From the NCBI RefSeq assembly GCF_000830505.1, contig NZ_JXOK01000003.1, positions 1 through 40,551 on the forward strand: a DNA stretch of 40,551 nt, given 5' to 3'. Source of the DNA: Vibrio mytili (lineage in GTDB: Bacteria > Pseudomonadota > Gammaproteobacteria > Enterobacterales > Vibrionaceae). Below are positions 17,363-26,542 of this stretch, in pieces (positions within the stretch are counted from its first letter, which is position 1; the number at the start of each line of letters is the position of its first letter). A program made the translations under genes and the position numbers. Under the pieces are notes generated by a model that was not told the DNA's origin, ran no database searches, and saw only the letters and a list, made by a program, of their open reading frames with translations.

Positions 17363-17741
17363 TTTTACGACTTACCCCTCAACAACGGCCCAAATTATTA
17401 ACGTATCTCTTCTGTTCTTAATGGTTTGGGCGGTTATCCTTTCTGACGTACCACTCGTTATTTGTATCTATTTGTTGTTACTGCTGTTAACGACTTACCG
17501 AGAACAACATTTTGTTTTTCCTAGTGTGCAAGGTTGCTGGTCAGTTCATTGCGATGGTACCGTGCGAAGCGAGTCGGGTGTTTCCCTGCTAAATTGGGTG
17601 GATACATCGACGCTTCCGATTAAGCTGAGTTTTCAACTCACCTCTGGTAAAAAAGTAACGATTTGGCGGGATAGTTGCGCTGATGAGCACTATCGTCAAT
17701 TGAGTCTAGTCTTGCGACAATGGGAACGCTCTCAGTCGTAA
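17310..17741 (+). CDS. ygfX: YgfX (CptA)-like inner-membrane protein
   Basis: Up to 143 aa; ATG at 17310 lies inside sdhE, and a TTG at 17331 is another option, so the start is uncertain. Two hydrophobic stretches (about residues 27-60, IINVSLLFLMVWAVIL and LVICIYLLLLLL) form a helical hairpin, followed by a cytoplasmic beta-rich tail with a WxxDSxxxxxYRQLSLVLRQWE ending like the enterobacterial LRRILL region. In E. coli it was described both as an SdhE partner and as a toxin-like inhibitor of cell division; the toxin claim should not be assumed here. Sequence similarity to E. coli is low, and the call rests mainly on position and topology. Confidence 0.75.
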   Translation: MHLWSIKLSLTTSVKFVSFTTYPSTTAQIINVSLLFLMVWAVILSDVPLVICIYLLLLLLTTYREQHFVFPSVQGCWSVHCDGTVRSESGVSLLNWVDTSTLPIKLSFQLTSGKKVTIWRDSCADEHYRQLSLVLRQWERSQS

Positions 17742-17780
17742 ACAATCCCTTTACTCTGAATAATAAGTCATGCTTTTTCT

Positions 17781-17800
17781 GAGCTGAGCTGAGCTGAGCT
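17781..17800. repeat. Short tandem repeat, four copies of GAGCT
   Basis: Four perfect 5-bp units lie between ygfX and nadB. It is outside any coding frame, so copy-number change would not alter a protein. Confidence 0.8.
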
Positions 17801-17816
17801 TGATAGGGCCAGTTAT

Positions 17817-17842
17817 TAAAACAGGGAGCCGAGGCTCCCTGT
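17817..17842 (-). terminator. Terminator after nadB
   Basis: The perfect inverted repeat ACAGGGAGCC/GGCTCCCTGT with a 2-nt centre. On the minus strand it is followed by TTTTAAT. Confidence 0.82.
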
Positions 17843-17860
17843 TGAGTTGATATTCTGGCA

Positions 17861-19483
17861 TTACTGCTCAGTTTGCTGTTTAGCCGGAACCAGTATTGTT
17901 GGTCCACTGTTCTCCAATTGATATGGGTAGTCGAGAGTATAGTGAAGGCCACGGCTTTCTTTACGCTGCATGGCACAGCGGACCATCAATTCGGCGACTT
18001 GTAATAAGTTGCGGAGTTCCAGCAAATTATTTGATACACGGAAGTTACTGTAGTATTCGTGAGTCTCTTGTTGCAGCATCTGAATGCGGCGTAGGGCGCG
18101 CTCTAAGCGCTTGTCGGTACGTACGATCCCCATGTAGTCCCACATAAACAACCGCAGCTCGTGCCAGTTATGCTGAATGATCACTTCTTCATCGCTGTTG
18201 GTCACTTTGCTTTCATCCCAGCAAGGCACTTGTGAAGCGAGTGATACCTGGTCTCTATGTTTAAGGATATCTTTGGCGGCTGACCAAGCGTAAACCACAC
18301 ATTCGAGCAATGAGTTTGATGCCATTCGGTTGGCGCCATGCAGTCCGGTATAACTGACCTCACCAATCGCATATAAGTTTTTCAGATCCGTGCTGCCATT
18401 TCTGTCCACCATCACTCCGCCACAAGTGTAGTGCGCGGCTGGAACAATTGGGATCGGCTCTTTGGTCATATCAATACCAAGATCCATCAAGCGAGAATAG
18501 ATGGTCGGGAAATGCTTGGTGATAAAATCTGCGGGTTTGTGGCTGATGTCTAAATACATACAATCAGCCCCTAAGCGTTTCATTTCAAAGTCGATTGCGC
18601 GCGCAACGACGTCGCGTGGCGCCAGCTCTTTACGTTCATCGAAGTCGGGCATAAAACGTGAACCATCAGGGCGACGTAGATAGGCTCCTTCGCCACGTAA
18701 GGCTTCTGTAAGCAGAAAATTACGCGCTTCAGGGTGATATAAGCAGGTTGGGTGGAACTGGTTAAATTCTAAATTAGCCACACGGCATCCAGCACGCCAA
18801 GCGATCGCGATACCGTCTCCTGATGAGACATCTGGATTTGACGTGTACTGATACACTTTAGACGACCCGCCCGTTGCGAGAACGACAAATTTAGCTCGCA
18901 CCGTCTCGACATGTTCATCATTGCGGTTCCAAATATAGGCACCTATGACTTTATTTTTATCGCCACCTATTTTGTCTTCCGTGATGAGATCGAGCGCATT
19001 ATGGCGTTCCAGAACATGAATGTTTGGGTGATTATGGGCATTATCTTGTAAGGACGTTTGCATCGCCATGCCAGTGGCATCCGCCGCGTGAAGAATTCGG
19101 CGACGACTATGTCCCCCTTCGCGGGTTAAGTGGTAACGAGGTGCGTCGTCAGAATCGTCTTCTTCACGATCAAATGGGACGCCACCATCAATTAGCCACT
19201 GTACACACTCTTTGGAATGTTCTGCAATGAACTTAACGGTTTCTTCGTCACAAAGGCCGTCACCTGCAATTTGAGTATCCTCAACATGCGATTCAATCGT
19301 ATCTGATTCATCGAATACTGCTGCGATACCGCCCTGCGCGTAAAACGTTGCTCCTTCACTACGAGGACCTTTACTCAGTACAATGACTTTACAGTGGTTT
19401 GCCACACGTAAAGCTAACGATAAGCCAGCAGCGCCACTCCCTACTACTAACACATCACATTCATGTTCACGATTCGTGTTCAT
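17861..19483 (-). CDS. nadB: L-aspartate oxidase
   Basis: 540 aa, identical in length to E. coli NadB. It oxidises aspartate to iminoaspartate using FAD, the first step of de novo NAD synthesis (with NadA). FAD motif [15 protein letters not shown] is near residues 14-28; [17 protein letters not shown] segment and [20 protein letters not shown] carry the active site; [13 protein letters not shown] is near the C-terminal FAD domain. The start [12 protein letters not shown] (19483) matches E. coli MNTLPEHSCDVL; an upstream in-frame extension to 19555 has no family support. nadB divergent from rpoE is a conserved gammaproteobacterial order. Confidence 0.96.
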   Translation of the reverse strand: MNTNREHECDVLVVGSGAAGLSLALRVANHCKVIVLSKGPRSEGATFYAQGGIAAVFDESDTIESHVEDTQIAGDGLCDEETVKFIAEHSKECVQWLIDGGVPFDREEDDSDDAPRYHLTREGGHSRRRILHAADATGMAMQTSLQDNAHNHPNIHVLERHNALDLITEDKIGGDKNKVIGAYIWNRNDEHVETVRAKFVVLATGGSSKVYQYTSNPDVSSGDGIAIAWRAGCRVANLEFNQFHPTCLYHPEARNFLLTEALRGEGAYLRRPDGSRFMPDFDERKELAPRDVVARAIDFEMKRLGADCMYLDISHKPADFITKHFPTIYSRLMDLGIDMTKEPIPIVPAAHYTCGGVMVDRNGSTDLKNLYAIGEVSYTGLHGANRMASNSLLECVVYAWSAAKDILKHRDQVSLASQVPCWDESKVTNSDEEVIIQHNWHELRLFMWDYMGIVRTDKRLERALRRIQMLQQETHEYYSNFRVSNNLLELRNLLQVAELMVRCAMQRKESRGLHYTLDYPYQLENSGPTILVPAKQQTEQ

Positions 19484-19505
19484 ATAACTTTTATAATCCC
19501 AAGCT

Positions 19506-19540
19506 AAGATAACAATGTTATCTTGTGTAAAATTTGCACA
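19506..19540. promoter_or_regulatory. Two adjoining palindromes upstream of nadB
   Basis: AAGATAACAATGTTATCTT (19506-19524) has perfect 8-bp arms around AAT, 23-41 nt before the nadB start. TGTGTAAAATTTGCACA (19524-19540) has 8-bp arms with one mismatch. Neither matches the enterobacterial NadR box as I recall it. They look like operators, with an unassigned regulator. Confidence 0.5.
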
Positions 19541-19926
19541 CCATGTGCTTTCCATGTACGCGACATCCGTCGCTGAGGGCTAAGTAGGGAAGCGTCCCGA
19601 CACCTTTGCTACTTTGGTAACTCTAGTTACTCTTATTTTCATGAGTCGATTGTGTCCATGCAAAGCGCATCATTTACGGTCTGGATAAACTGCGCAACGC
19701 AACGACCAGCTATTTTGTTCACTATGCAAATGAAAAGTAATACTTTGTCAATCTGATTGCTTTTCTATCCGCTACCCAGCACAATCTGAGACAAATAAGA
19801 TTTTATTATACCTATTTCATTCGAATATGCTTAACTGCAAAACTTAGAATTAAGCGCGGTTTAGCCAGAAATAGGTGTATGACATCACACTGTGACCCAT
19901 ACGAGTAAAAAAACTTGGTCAATCAA

Positions 19927-19956
19927 GGAACTTTCTTATTCAGACTGTAGTCACAA
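19927..19956 (+). promoter_or_regulatory. Sigma-E-type promoter of rpoE
   Basis: GGAACTT (-35), then 16 nt, then GTCACAA in the -10 position, resembling the sigma-E consensus GGAACTT-N15/16-GTCTRA. It lies about 100 nt before the rpoE start and would allow autoactivation, as known in E. coli. Confidence 0.65.
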
Positions 19957-20055
19957 TAGTGCTCAAGTAAGCAGTGGTGTCAATACTACGTTTTGCATAA
20001 TTAGTACCCATATCTGAGAAGAGTAGGGGCATAACAAATAGGAGTATCCGCTCGA

Positions 20056-20634
20056 ATGAACGAGCAGCTGACCGATCAAGTATTGATTGAGCGAGTTCAG
20101 AATGGTGATAAGCAAGCATTCAATCTGTTAGTAACTAAATACCAGAACAAAGTATGCAACCTTATTTCCAGATACGTAAGTAATCCTGGCGATGTACCAG
20201 ATGTAGCACAAGAAGCGTTTATCAAGGCTTACCGAGCTATTCCCAGTTTTCGTGGGGAAAGTGCTTTTTATACATGGCTGTATCGCATTGCGGTGAATAC
20301 TGCGAAAAATCACATTGTGGCTCAAGGGCGTAGACCCCCAGCGACAGATGTTGATGCTGAAGATGCTGAATTTTACGAAACAGGTAGTGCACTTAAAGAA
20401 ATTTCGAACCCTGAGAACTTAACGTTGTCCAAAGAATTGCAACGGGTTGTGTTCAGTGCAATCGAAGCGTTACCTGAAGATTTAAAAACAGCGATGACAT
20501 TGCGAGAGCTTGATGGCTTGAGCTATGAAGAAATCGCTGAAGTGATGGATTGCCCGGTAGGAACGGTACGCTCACGTATCTTCCGTGCTCGTGAGGCGGT
20601 GGAAAAGAAAATTAAACCTCTTTTACAGCGTTAG
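20056..20634 (+). CDS. rpoE: RNA polymerase sigma factor E
   Basis: 192 aa, an ECF sigma factor with region 2 (about residues 10-85; PDVAQEAFIKAYRAIPSFRGESAFYTWLYRIAVN) and region 4 (about 125-187; LDGLSYEEIAEVMDCPVGTVRSRIFRAREAV), both almost identical to E. coli RpoE. It drives the envelope stress response. It is followed by its anti-sigma genes rseABC. AGGAG lies 11 nt upstream of the ATG. Confidence 0.98.
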   Translation: MNEQLTDQVLIERVQNGDKQAFNLLVTKYQNKVCNLISRYVSNPGDVPDVAQEAFIKAYRAIPSFRGESAFYTWLYRIAVNTAKNHIVAQGRRPPATDVDAEDAEFYETGSALKEISNPENLTLSKELQRVVFSAIEALPEDLKTAMTLRELDGLSYEEIAEVMDCPVGTVRSRIFRAREAVEKKIKPLLQR

Positions 20635-20660
20635 TACAAGTAACAACTATGGTGAAAATA

Positions 20661-21287
20661 ATGGCTGACAAACAAAAACTTTCAGCTCTCATGGATGGAG
20701 AATTGGTCGATAAGGCTTTAATTCAAGAATTAGAGCAAGACCAAGAGAGCCGTGAAGCTTGGCAAAACTATCACCTGATTGGTGATGTGATGCGAGGCGA
20801 AGCACCAGCGAAGCTAGAGTGGAGTATTGCTGAAAGCGTAGCGTTAGCGTTAGAAAACGAACCTGAGCATCGAGCGATTGATTCGCACAATGCCAATGTT
20901 GTCTCAATTTCTGATGCGCCAAAAGAGTCGCAACCAGAGCCGAGAAAAGCCAAACGTCAGCTGCCAAGTTGGTTGACTCAGTTTGGTCAGGTTGCTGTTG
21001 CTGCGTGTGTATCGATGGTGGTGATTTTAGGCGTACAACAGTACGGTGGCGGTGACTCAGGAATGCCACAAACCGAACAGTTACCAGTGTTGCAAACGGT
21101 TCCATTTGCTGGAAGTGCTGAGCCGGTAAGTTTAACTCGTGAGTCCATGGAACGCTCGGTGAGTGAGGCAAATATGCAGGAGCAGCGTAAGCGTGTTCAT
21201 GCTATGCTGCGAGATTACGAATTGCAGTTGAGAATCAACAGTGATGCTTCTCAGCAAGATGCACATCTGACTCCGGATATTGAATGA
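20661..21287 (+). CDS. rseA: Anti-sigma-E factor RseA
   Basis: 208 aa from the ATG at 20661 (an ATG at 20649 would add four residues). A single-pass inner-membrane protein that holds sigma-E. The cytoplasmic N-terminus reads KLSALMDGELVDKALIQEL and SWQNYHLIGDVMRGE-like, as in E. coli RseA; the membrane helix is about residues 100-125 (VAVAACVSMVVILGVQQY). The periplasmic part, cleaved by DegS in E. coli, is QRKRVHAMLRDYELQLR near the end. The next gene overlaps by 4 nt. Confidence 0.94.
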   Translation: MADKQKLSALMDGELVDKALIQELEQDQESREAWQNYHLIGDVMRGEAPAKLEWSIAESVALALENEPEHRAIDSHNANVVSISDAPKESQPEPRKAKRQLPSWLTQFGQVAVAACVSMVVILGVQQYGGGDSGMPQTEQLPVLQTVPFAGSAEPVSLTRESMERSVSEANMQEQRKRVHAMLRDYELQLRINSDASQQDAHLTPDIE

Positions 21288-22249
21288 AAAAATTTCTGAT
21301 CAGCGCTTGCGCTCTGTTCAGTATGATGTCTTCGCAAGCCTTTGCCAGTGATAAGCCGGCGGAGGCTTTATTGCATCAAATGAGCGAGGCGAGTAACAAC
21401 TTAAGCTACGAACTTTCTTATATCCTTATTAGGAAAAGCAGTATTGAGCCTTTACTGTATCGTCATGCGACTCACGGTGAGGACCAGTATGCGCACCTTG
21501 TGTATTTAAGCGGTCCTGTTAGGGAAGTGATCCGTCGCGGCAGCGAAATCAGTTACATAGAAACTGGTACGGAACCTTTTACAATAGAGTCGGGGAAAAT
21601 GGTTGCGCCAACCATGCCAATGCTGAATAGCAATATCGATGAGTTAAACCGTTACTACGACTATGTCCAGGTCGGGCGTGCGCGTGAATCGGGCGTAGCG
21701 ACACAAGTTTTACGTATTGTGCCGAAAGACGGGATGCGTTATTCCTACATGTTGTGGATTGATGAGAAAAGTAAGCTTCCTTTGCGTGCAGATCTTGTCG
21801 ATCGTGATGGTGAAATGCTCGAGCAATACCGAACCATCGCATATACTGTAAACCCCAAAATTGCCGAATTAATGAGCGGCTTGCAAGATGTGCAACTACC
21901 TGCTGTTCTCACGATGCCAAAAGGTGATGTTGGAACCAGTAATTGGCATGTCGGATGGACACCCGATGGGTTTGAACCAAACGAGTTGAATCGTTACCGT
22001 ATGGCCGTCACCGATCAAATGGTTGAAAGTCAATTGTATTCTGACGGCTTATTTAGTTTTTCTGTTTATGTAGCAAATAGAGATGAGCACTCATTGAAAG
22101 GGCAGCTTGTTCGACAGGGCCGAAGAACGTTACACAGTTTTGTCAGCGGTAACTATGAAATTTCGGTTGTGGGCGATATACCGCCAGCTACAGCACAACG
22201 CATAGCTCAGTCTGTCACATTCGATGTCGCAAAGAGTGAATTGCCATGA
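21284..22249 (+). CDS. rseB: Periplasmic sigma-E regulatory protein RseB
   Basis: 321 aa. Signal peptide MKKFLISACALFSMMSSQAFA, then the LolA/LppX-like MucB domain (LLHQMSEASNNLSYELSYI) and a small C-terminal domain (about 220-318). RseB binds RseA in the periplasm and protects it from DegS. The ATG overlaps the rseA stop (ATGA), so translation is probably coupled. Confidence 0.95.
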   Translation: MKKFLISACALFSMMSSQAFASDKPAEALLHQMSEASNNLSYELSYILIRKSSIEPLLYRHATHGEDQYAHLVYLSGPVREVIRRGSEISYIETGTEPFTIESGKMVAPTMPMLNSNIDELNRYYDYVQVGRARESGVATQVLRIVPKDGMRYSYMLWIDEKSKLPLRADLVDRDGEMLEQYRTIAYTVNPKIAELMSGLQDVQLPAVLTMPKGDVGTSNWHVGWTPDGFEPNELNRYRMAVTDQMVESQLYSDGLFSFSVYVANRDEHSLKGQLVRQGRRTLHSFVSGNYEISVVGDIPPATAQRIAQSVTFDVAKSELP

Positions 22250-22716
22250 TGACAGCATTGGCTACCGTGACAGGTGTTCACCGAAACGGTCAACAATACG
22301 AAATTGATTTAAGCTGTGAGCAACAAACCAGTTGCAGTAGTTGCTCTTCACAGAAAAGCTGTGGCACGGGCGTGGTCACCAAAGCGGTGGGAAACAAAAG
22401 TCTGTTTTGGAACCTCACTACTGAACAGTCAGTGCAAGTGGGACAGGTCGTGGAAATTGGCTTTCCTGAAGACAGCCTGATCAAATCGGCAATGGCGGTC
22501 TATTTGTTGCCATTGTTCGGTTTAATCATTGGCGCGATGCTGGGCCATTTTTTATTGTTACCGATCGTTGCTGGCGGTGAGGGGATTGTCATCTTATCCT
22601 CATTTGTATTTGCTGCTGGTGGCGTATGGATTGCGAAACGACTCTCTCGCCCGCTGGAGGCACAGTCAAAGCAGCAGGTCACGCTTATTCGTATTCTTGG
22701 TGAACCGATCCTTTAA
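22246..22716 (+). CDS. rseC: SoxR-reducing / sigma-E regulator RseC
   Basis: 156 aa, two transmembrane helices (about residues 83-105 and 110-128). The N-terminal cysteine-rich part CEQQTSCSSCSSQKSCGTG matches the four-cysteine cluster of RseC/MucC. RseC is a positive or accessory factor in the operon and is part of the reducing system for SoxR in E. coli. It overlaps rseB by 4 nt. Of two adjacent ATGs the first gives the ATGA overlap. Confidence 0.93.
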   Translation: MMTALATVTGVHRNGQQYEIDLSCEQQTSCSSCSSQKSCGTGVVTKAVGNKSLFWNLTTEQSVQVGQVVEIGFPEDSLIKSAMAVYLLPLFGLIIGAMLGHFLLLPIVAGGEGIVILSSFVFAAGGVWIAKRLSRPLEAQSKQQVTLIRILGEPIL

Positions 22717-22856
22717 AGCCTCTCGTCTTAAACTCGCACTTAAATTAGGTGCGCCCGCTCATTAAATTCGGTAGAATCTGCCAACTTGATTGAAATGCCG
22801 TCAGACGATGGCTTTCATACTGTCCCAATTTGTAAAGAGTTAGTCAGCCTAAATCT

Positions 22857-24650
22857 ATGAAGCACATTCGTAACTTTTCGATTATCGCCCACATCGACCA
22901 TGGTAAGTCGACCCTATCTGACCGTCTAATCCAAGTTTGTGGAGGATTAAGCGATCGTGAAATGGCCGCACAGGTTCTGGATTCTATGGATCTTGAACGT
23001 GAGCGTGGTATCACCATTAAATCTCAGAGTGTGACGCTTAACTACACGGCAAAAGACGGTGAGACTTATCAGCTGAACTTCATCGATACTCCGGGGCACG
23101 TAGACTTTGCTTATGAAGTTTCTCGCTCTCTGGCAGCTTGTGAAGGCGCACTTTTGGTCGTTGACGCGGGTCAGGGTGTTGAAGCGCAGACATTGGCGAA
23201 CTGTTACACCGCGATCGAGATGGATCTTGAAGTCGTCCCTATTCTCAATAAAATCGATTTGCCGGCTGCTGATCCTGAGCGCGTGGCAGAAGAAATTGAA
23301 GAAATTGTTGGTATTGATGCAATGGAAGCGACCCGCTGTTCTGCGAAGACAGGTATTGGGGTTGATGACGTGTTAGAAAATATCGTATCGGCAATTCCTG
23401 CACCAGAAGGTGATCCAAAAGCCCCATTGCAAGCACTGATCATCGACTCATGGTTTGACAATTACCTAGGTGTTGTTTCTCTAGTCCGTATCAAAAATGG
23501 TGTTCTAAAGAAAAACGACAAGATCAAAGTCATGAGCACAGGCCAAACGTGGGGTGTAGACCGTTTGGGCATCTTCACACCTAAACGTGTGGACACCGAT
23601 GTTCTTAATACTGGCGAAGTAGGCTGGGTTGTTTGTGGTATTAAAGACATCCTAGGCGCGCCCGTTGGCGATACGCTGACACAGGCGAAAAATGGCAGTG
23701 AAAAGCCATTACCAGGCTTTAAGAAAGTAAAGCCTCAGGTATACGCAGGTCTGTTTCCAGTTTCATCTGACGATTATGAAAACTTCCGTGATGCCTTAGG
23801 CAAGTTAAGTCTTAATGATGCATCACTATTCTACGAGCCAGAAAACTCTGCGGCTCTGGGCTTTGGTTTCCGTTGTGGTTTCCTTGGCATGCTGCACATG
23901 GAAATTATCCAAGAGCGTCTGGAGCGTGAATACGATCTTGACTTGATTACTACGGCGCCAACCGTAGTGTATGAAGTAAAAGAAACCAACGGTAACTTAT
24001 TATATGTTGATAGCCCGGCAAAACTGCCTGCTGTTAACGATATCGAAGAAATTCGTGAGCCAATCGCGCGTTGTAATATCCTTGTGCCTTCTGAGTACTT
24101 AGGTAACGTAATCACACTGTGTGTTGAGAAGCGTGGTACGCAGGTGGATATGGTATATCACGGTAACCAAGTTGCAGTGACTTACGATATTCCAATGGCA
24201 GAAGTGGTGCTTGATTTCTTCGATCGACTAAAATCGACGTCTCGTGGCTACGCTTCATTGGATTACAACTTCCAACGCTTTGAAGCCTCAAATATGGTAC
24301 GTGTCGATGTATTACTCAACGGTGATACGGTTGATGCACTGGCGATGATTACTCATAAAGATCAGTCACAGACGCGTGGCCGTCAGTTGGTTGAGAAGAT
24401 GAAAGAGTTCATCCCACGTCAAATGTTTGATATCGCGATTCAAGCAGCGATCGGTAACCACATTATTGCACGCTCGACGGTGAAACAGTTACGTAAGAAC
24501 GTTATCGCAAAATGTTACGGTGGTGATGTGAGCCGTAAGAAAAAGCTTCTTAAGAAACAAAAAGAAGGTAAAAAGCGTATGAAGCAGATTGGTAACGTCG
24601 AACTGCCGCAAGAAGCATTCTTGGCGATTCTTCATGTCGGTAAAGATTAA
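22857..24650 (+). CDS. lepA: Elongation factor 4 (LepA)
   Basis: 597 aa (E. coli 599). Ribosome-associated GTPase. The G-motifs are [16 protein letters not shown] near residue 10-25, [10 protein letters not shown] near 75, and ILNKIDLP near 130. The domain V region and the C-terminal LepA-specific sequence ([36 protein letters not shown]) are present. The ribosome site before ATG 22857 is weak. rseC is 140 nt upstream without a clear terminator. Forms an operon-like pair with lepB, with two hairpins between them. Confidence 0.97.
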   Translation: MKHIRNFSIIAHIDHGKSTLSDRLIQVCGGLSDREMAAQVLDSMDLERERGITIKSQSVTLNYTAKDGETYQLNFIDTPGHVDFAYEVSRSLAACEGALLVVDAGQGVEAQTLANCYTAIEMDLEVVPILNKIDLPAADPERVAEEIEEIVGIDAMEATRCSAKTGIGVDDVLENIVSAIPAPEGDPKAPLQALIIDSWFDNYLGVVSLVRIKNGVLKKNDKIKVMSTGQTWGVDRLGIFTPKRVDTDVLNTGEVGWVVCGIKDILGAPVGDTLTQAKNGSEKPLPGFKKVKPQVYAGLFPVSSDDYENFRDALGKLSLNDASLFYEPENSAALGFGFRCGFLGMLHMEIIQERLEREYDLDLITTAPTVVYEVKETNGNLLYVDSPAKLPAVNDIEEIREPIARCNILVPSEYLGNVITLCVEKRGTQVDMVYHGNQVAVTYDIPMAEVVLDFFDRLKSTSRGYASLDYNFQRFEASNMVRVDVLLNGDTVDALAMITHKDQSQTRGRQLVEKMKEFIPRQMFDIAIQAAIGNHIIARSTVKQLRKNVIAKCYGGDVSRKKKLLKKQKEGKKRMKQIGNVELPQEAFLAILHVGKD

Positions 24651-24701
24651 TACTAATCGTAGTAAATCAAGCGTCATGAACAATGGCGTTTGGTATTAGT
24701 T
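24651..24701. repeat. Palindromic element directly behind lepA
   Basis: It starts on the base after the lepA stop. Inner stem AAGCGTCAT/ATGGCGTTT (9 bp, with G-U pairs in RNA) has loop GAACA. Outer stem ACTAAT/ATTAGT (6 bp) is separated by an asymmetric internal loop. It has no T run, so it is not a normal terminator. It could stabilise the lepA mRNA end or be one copy of a dispersed element. Confidence 0.5.
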
Positions 24702-24749
24702 GAACTTTACTCCACCTTTGTCGGTCATAAGACGTTAGAACTTAAAATA

Positions 24750-24786
24750 AGTGAAAGAGTTGATGCTCTTTCACTTTCGCATTTTT
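24750..24786 (+). terminator. Weak terminator or attenuator between lepA and lepB
   Basis: The stem AGTGAAAGAG/CTCTTTCACT (10 bp) with loop TTGATG is followed by TTCGCATTTTT. The T run is delayed, so termination is likely partial. lepB follows 27 nt after the T run begins. Confidence 0.6.
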
Positions 24787-24801
24787 AGATAAGGGAATTT
24801 A

Positions 24802-25701
24802 ATGGCGAATACATTCTCACTGATTTTGGTTATCGTGACTTTGGTAACTGGAGTTGTTTGGCTACTGGAAAAACTGGTTTTTGCAAAGAAACGTCAGGAA
24901 AAAGTAGCGGAAGTCGAAGCGCAAACAGCCAATGGTTTAGATGCGGTAACCTTGCAGAAAGTGGAGCGCCAACCTTGGTGGGTTGAAAACAGCGTATCTA
25001 TTTTCCCTGTGATCGCATTTGTCCTTATTTTGCGCTCTTTCATCTACGAACCGTTTCAAATCCCATCAGGCTCAATGATGCCGACGTTATTGGTTGGCGA
25101 CTTTATCTTGGTAGAAAAATATGCCTATGGTCTCAAAGACCCTGTGTGGCGAAATCAACTTGTTGAAACTGGCAAGCCAGAACGTGGTGATATTGTCGTC
25201 TTTAAGTACCCACCTCATCCAAGCATTGATTACATAAAGCGTGTAGTTGGTCTTCCAGGTGATGTTGTTCGCTATACCGGTGACAAACAGCTGTGCATTC
25301 AGAGTCAAGGTGATGGAGCATGTAAGCCTGTCAAACTGAGTAATGTTGAAGAAAGCCAGTTCGTTTCAAATGGTATCCCAATGATCCAAATGGATGAAAA
25401 ATTGGGTAATGTTGAACATAATATTTTGGTTAACCCTCTGGTTCGTAATCACGTGGAGCAGTACTTTCCACGCAGTGGTACAACAGAATGGGTTGTTCCT
25501 CAAGGTCAGTACTTTGTGATGGGGGATAACCGTGACAACAGTGCTGATAGCCGATACTGGGGCTTTGTTCCAGAAGCCAACTTAGTTGGCAAAGCTGTTG
25601 CCATTTGGATTAGCTTCGAATTTGAGCGTGGCGCAGATAGCATTTTACCGTCATGGATTCCGACTGGTGTGCGTTTCAACCGCATCGGTGGTATCCACTA
25701 A
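24802..25701 (+). CDS. lepB: Signal peptidase I
   Basis: 299 aa (E. coli 324). Inner-membrane serine protease that cleaves Sec/Tat signal peptides. The N-terminal helix is about residues 5-28 and the second is 65-82. The catalytic dyad is Ser91 in PSGSMMPTL and Lys146 in DYIKRVVGLPGD, identical in number to E. coli S91/K146. GDNRDNSADSRYWGFVP is the third family box. AAGGGAATTTA precedes the ATG. lepB is followed at once by a dispersed repeat element, then rnc. Confidence 0.97.
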   Translation: MANTFSLILVIVTLVTGVVWLLEKLVFAKKRQEKVAEVEAQTANGLDAVTLQKVERQPWWVENSVSIFPVIAFVLILRSFIYEPFQIPSGSMMPTLLVGDFILVEKYAYGLKDPVWRNQLVETGKPERGDIVVFKYPPHPSIDYIKRVVGLPGDVVRYTGDKQLCIQSQGDGACKPVKLSNVEESQFVSNGIPMIQMDEKLGNVEHNILVNPLVRNHVEQYFPRSGTTEWVVPQGQYFVMGDNRDNSADSRYWGFVPEANLVGKAVAIWISFEFERGADSILPSWIPTGVRFNRIGGIH

Positions 25702-25704
25702 CTT

Positions 25705-25845
25705 CTCGTCATATTTGAGGTTGTAGCCTTGTTGACTACATTAATCCACCGGATCGCCGGCTGCCCTAATAACACGGTATGTCTATGCTATTGAGGCTGA
25801 ATTTATTTGTCGCTTAGCTGCAACTCCAACTATATAGAGAAATAA
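25705..25845. repeat. Dispersed palindromic repeat, copy 1 (behind lepB)
   Basis: It starts three bases after the lepB stop. The left end CTCGTCATATTTGAGGTTGT is shared with copy 2 at 36280. Arms TTGAGGTTGTAGC and GCTGCAACTCCAA are imperfect inverted repeats, so the transcript can fold. The right end CCAACTATATAGAGAAATAA also matches copy 2. Inter-genic, no coding frame. Confidence 0.7.
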
Positions 25846-25864
25846 ACATTGATATCGAGAGAGT

Positions 25865-26542
25865 ATGACTTCTCCAATTGATAAACTAGAACGAATGCTC
25901 GGCTACCAATTCAAAGATGCCGAGCTGATTAACTTGGCGCTGACTCACCGCAGCGCTAATAGTAAGCATAATGAACGTCTTGAGTTTCTGGGCGATTCAA
26001 TTTTAAGTTTTGTCATCGCTGATGATCTCTACCATCGTTTTCCTAAAGTAAATGAAGGTGATATGAGTCGTATGCGCGCAACACTTGTTCGCGGACACAC
26101 ATTGGCGGAACTGGGTCGTGAGTTCGACCTAGGAGATTATTTAAAATTAGGTCCAGGTGAATTGAAGAGTGGCGGCTTTCGACGTGACTCTATTTTAGCC
26201 GACGCAGTAGAAGCGATTATCGGTGCAATTTACCTTGATAGTGATCTTGAAGCCGTGCGTGGCATTGTGCTGAGCTGGTATAAAACTCGTCTTGAAGCGA
26301 TTAAACCGGGTGTTTCACAAAAAGATCCTAAAACTCGCCTTCAAGAGTTCCTGCAAGGTAGAAGAAAACCGCTGCCTGTGTATACAGTGACTAATATTAA
26401 AGGTGAAGCACACAACCAAGAGTTTACGGTTGAGTGTGAAGTTGCAGGTGTGGATAAACCTGTAATCGGCAAAGGCACCAGCCGCCGCAAGGCAGAACAG
26501 GCGGCAGCGGAAACAGCATTAGAGCAATTAACGAATGGCTGA
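25865..26542 (+). CDS. rnc: Ribonuclease III
   Basis: 225 aa (E. coli 226). Endonuclease that cuts double-stranded RNA, including rRNA precursors. The signature [12 protein letters not shown] holds the metal-binding Glu40 and Asp44 (E. coli E41 and D45). The C-terminal dsRNA-binding domain (about 155-225) contains [18 protein letters not shown]. The start follows GAGAGAGT. The next gene, era, overlaps by 8 nt, as in many bacteria. Confidence 0.97.
   Translation: MTSPIDKLERMLGYQFKDAELINLALTHRSANSKHNERLEFLGDSILSFVIADDLYHRFPKVNEGDMSRMRATLVRGHTLAELGREFDLGDYLKLGPGELKSGGFRRDSILADAVEAIIGAIYLDSDLEAVRGIVLSWYKTRLEAIKPGVSQKDPKTRLQEFLQGRRKPLPVYTVTNIKGEAHNQEFTVECEVAGVDKPVIGKGTSRRKAEQAAAETALEQLTNG

Larger units (their letters stand above)
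19484..20055. promoter_or_regulatory. Divergent nadB/rpoE control region
   Basis: 572 nt without a gene. The nadB side carries two adjacent palindromes (19506-19524 and 19524-19540). The rpoE side carries a sigma-E-like promoter (19927-19956). In the middle lies a short inverted repeat GGTAAC-N4-GTTACT at 19616-19631. No reading frame with a ribosome site is visible, including none for an rseD-like leader peptide. Confidence 0.6.
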
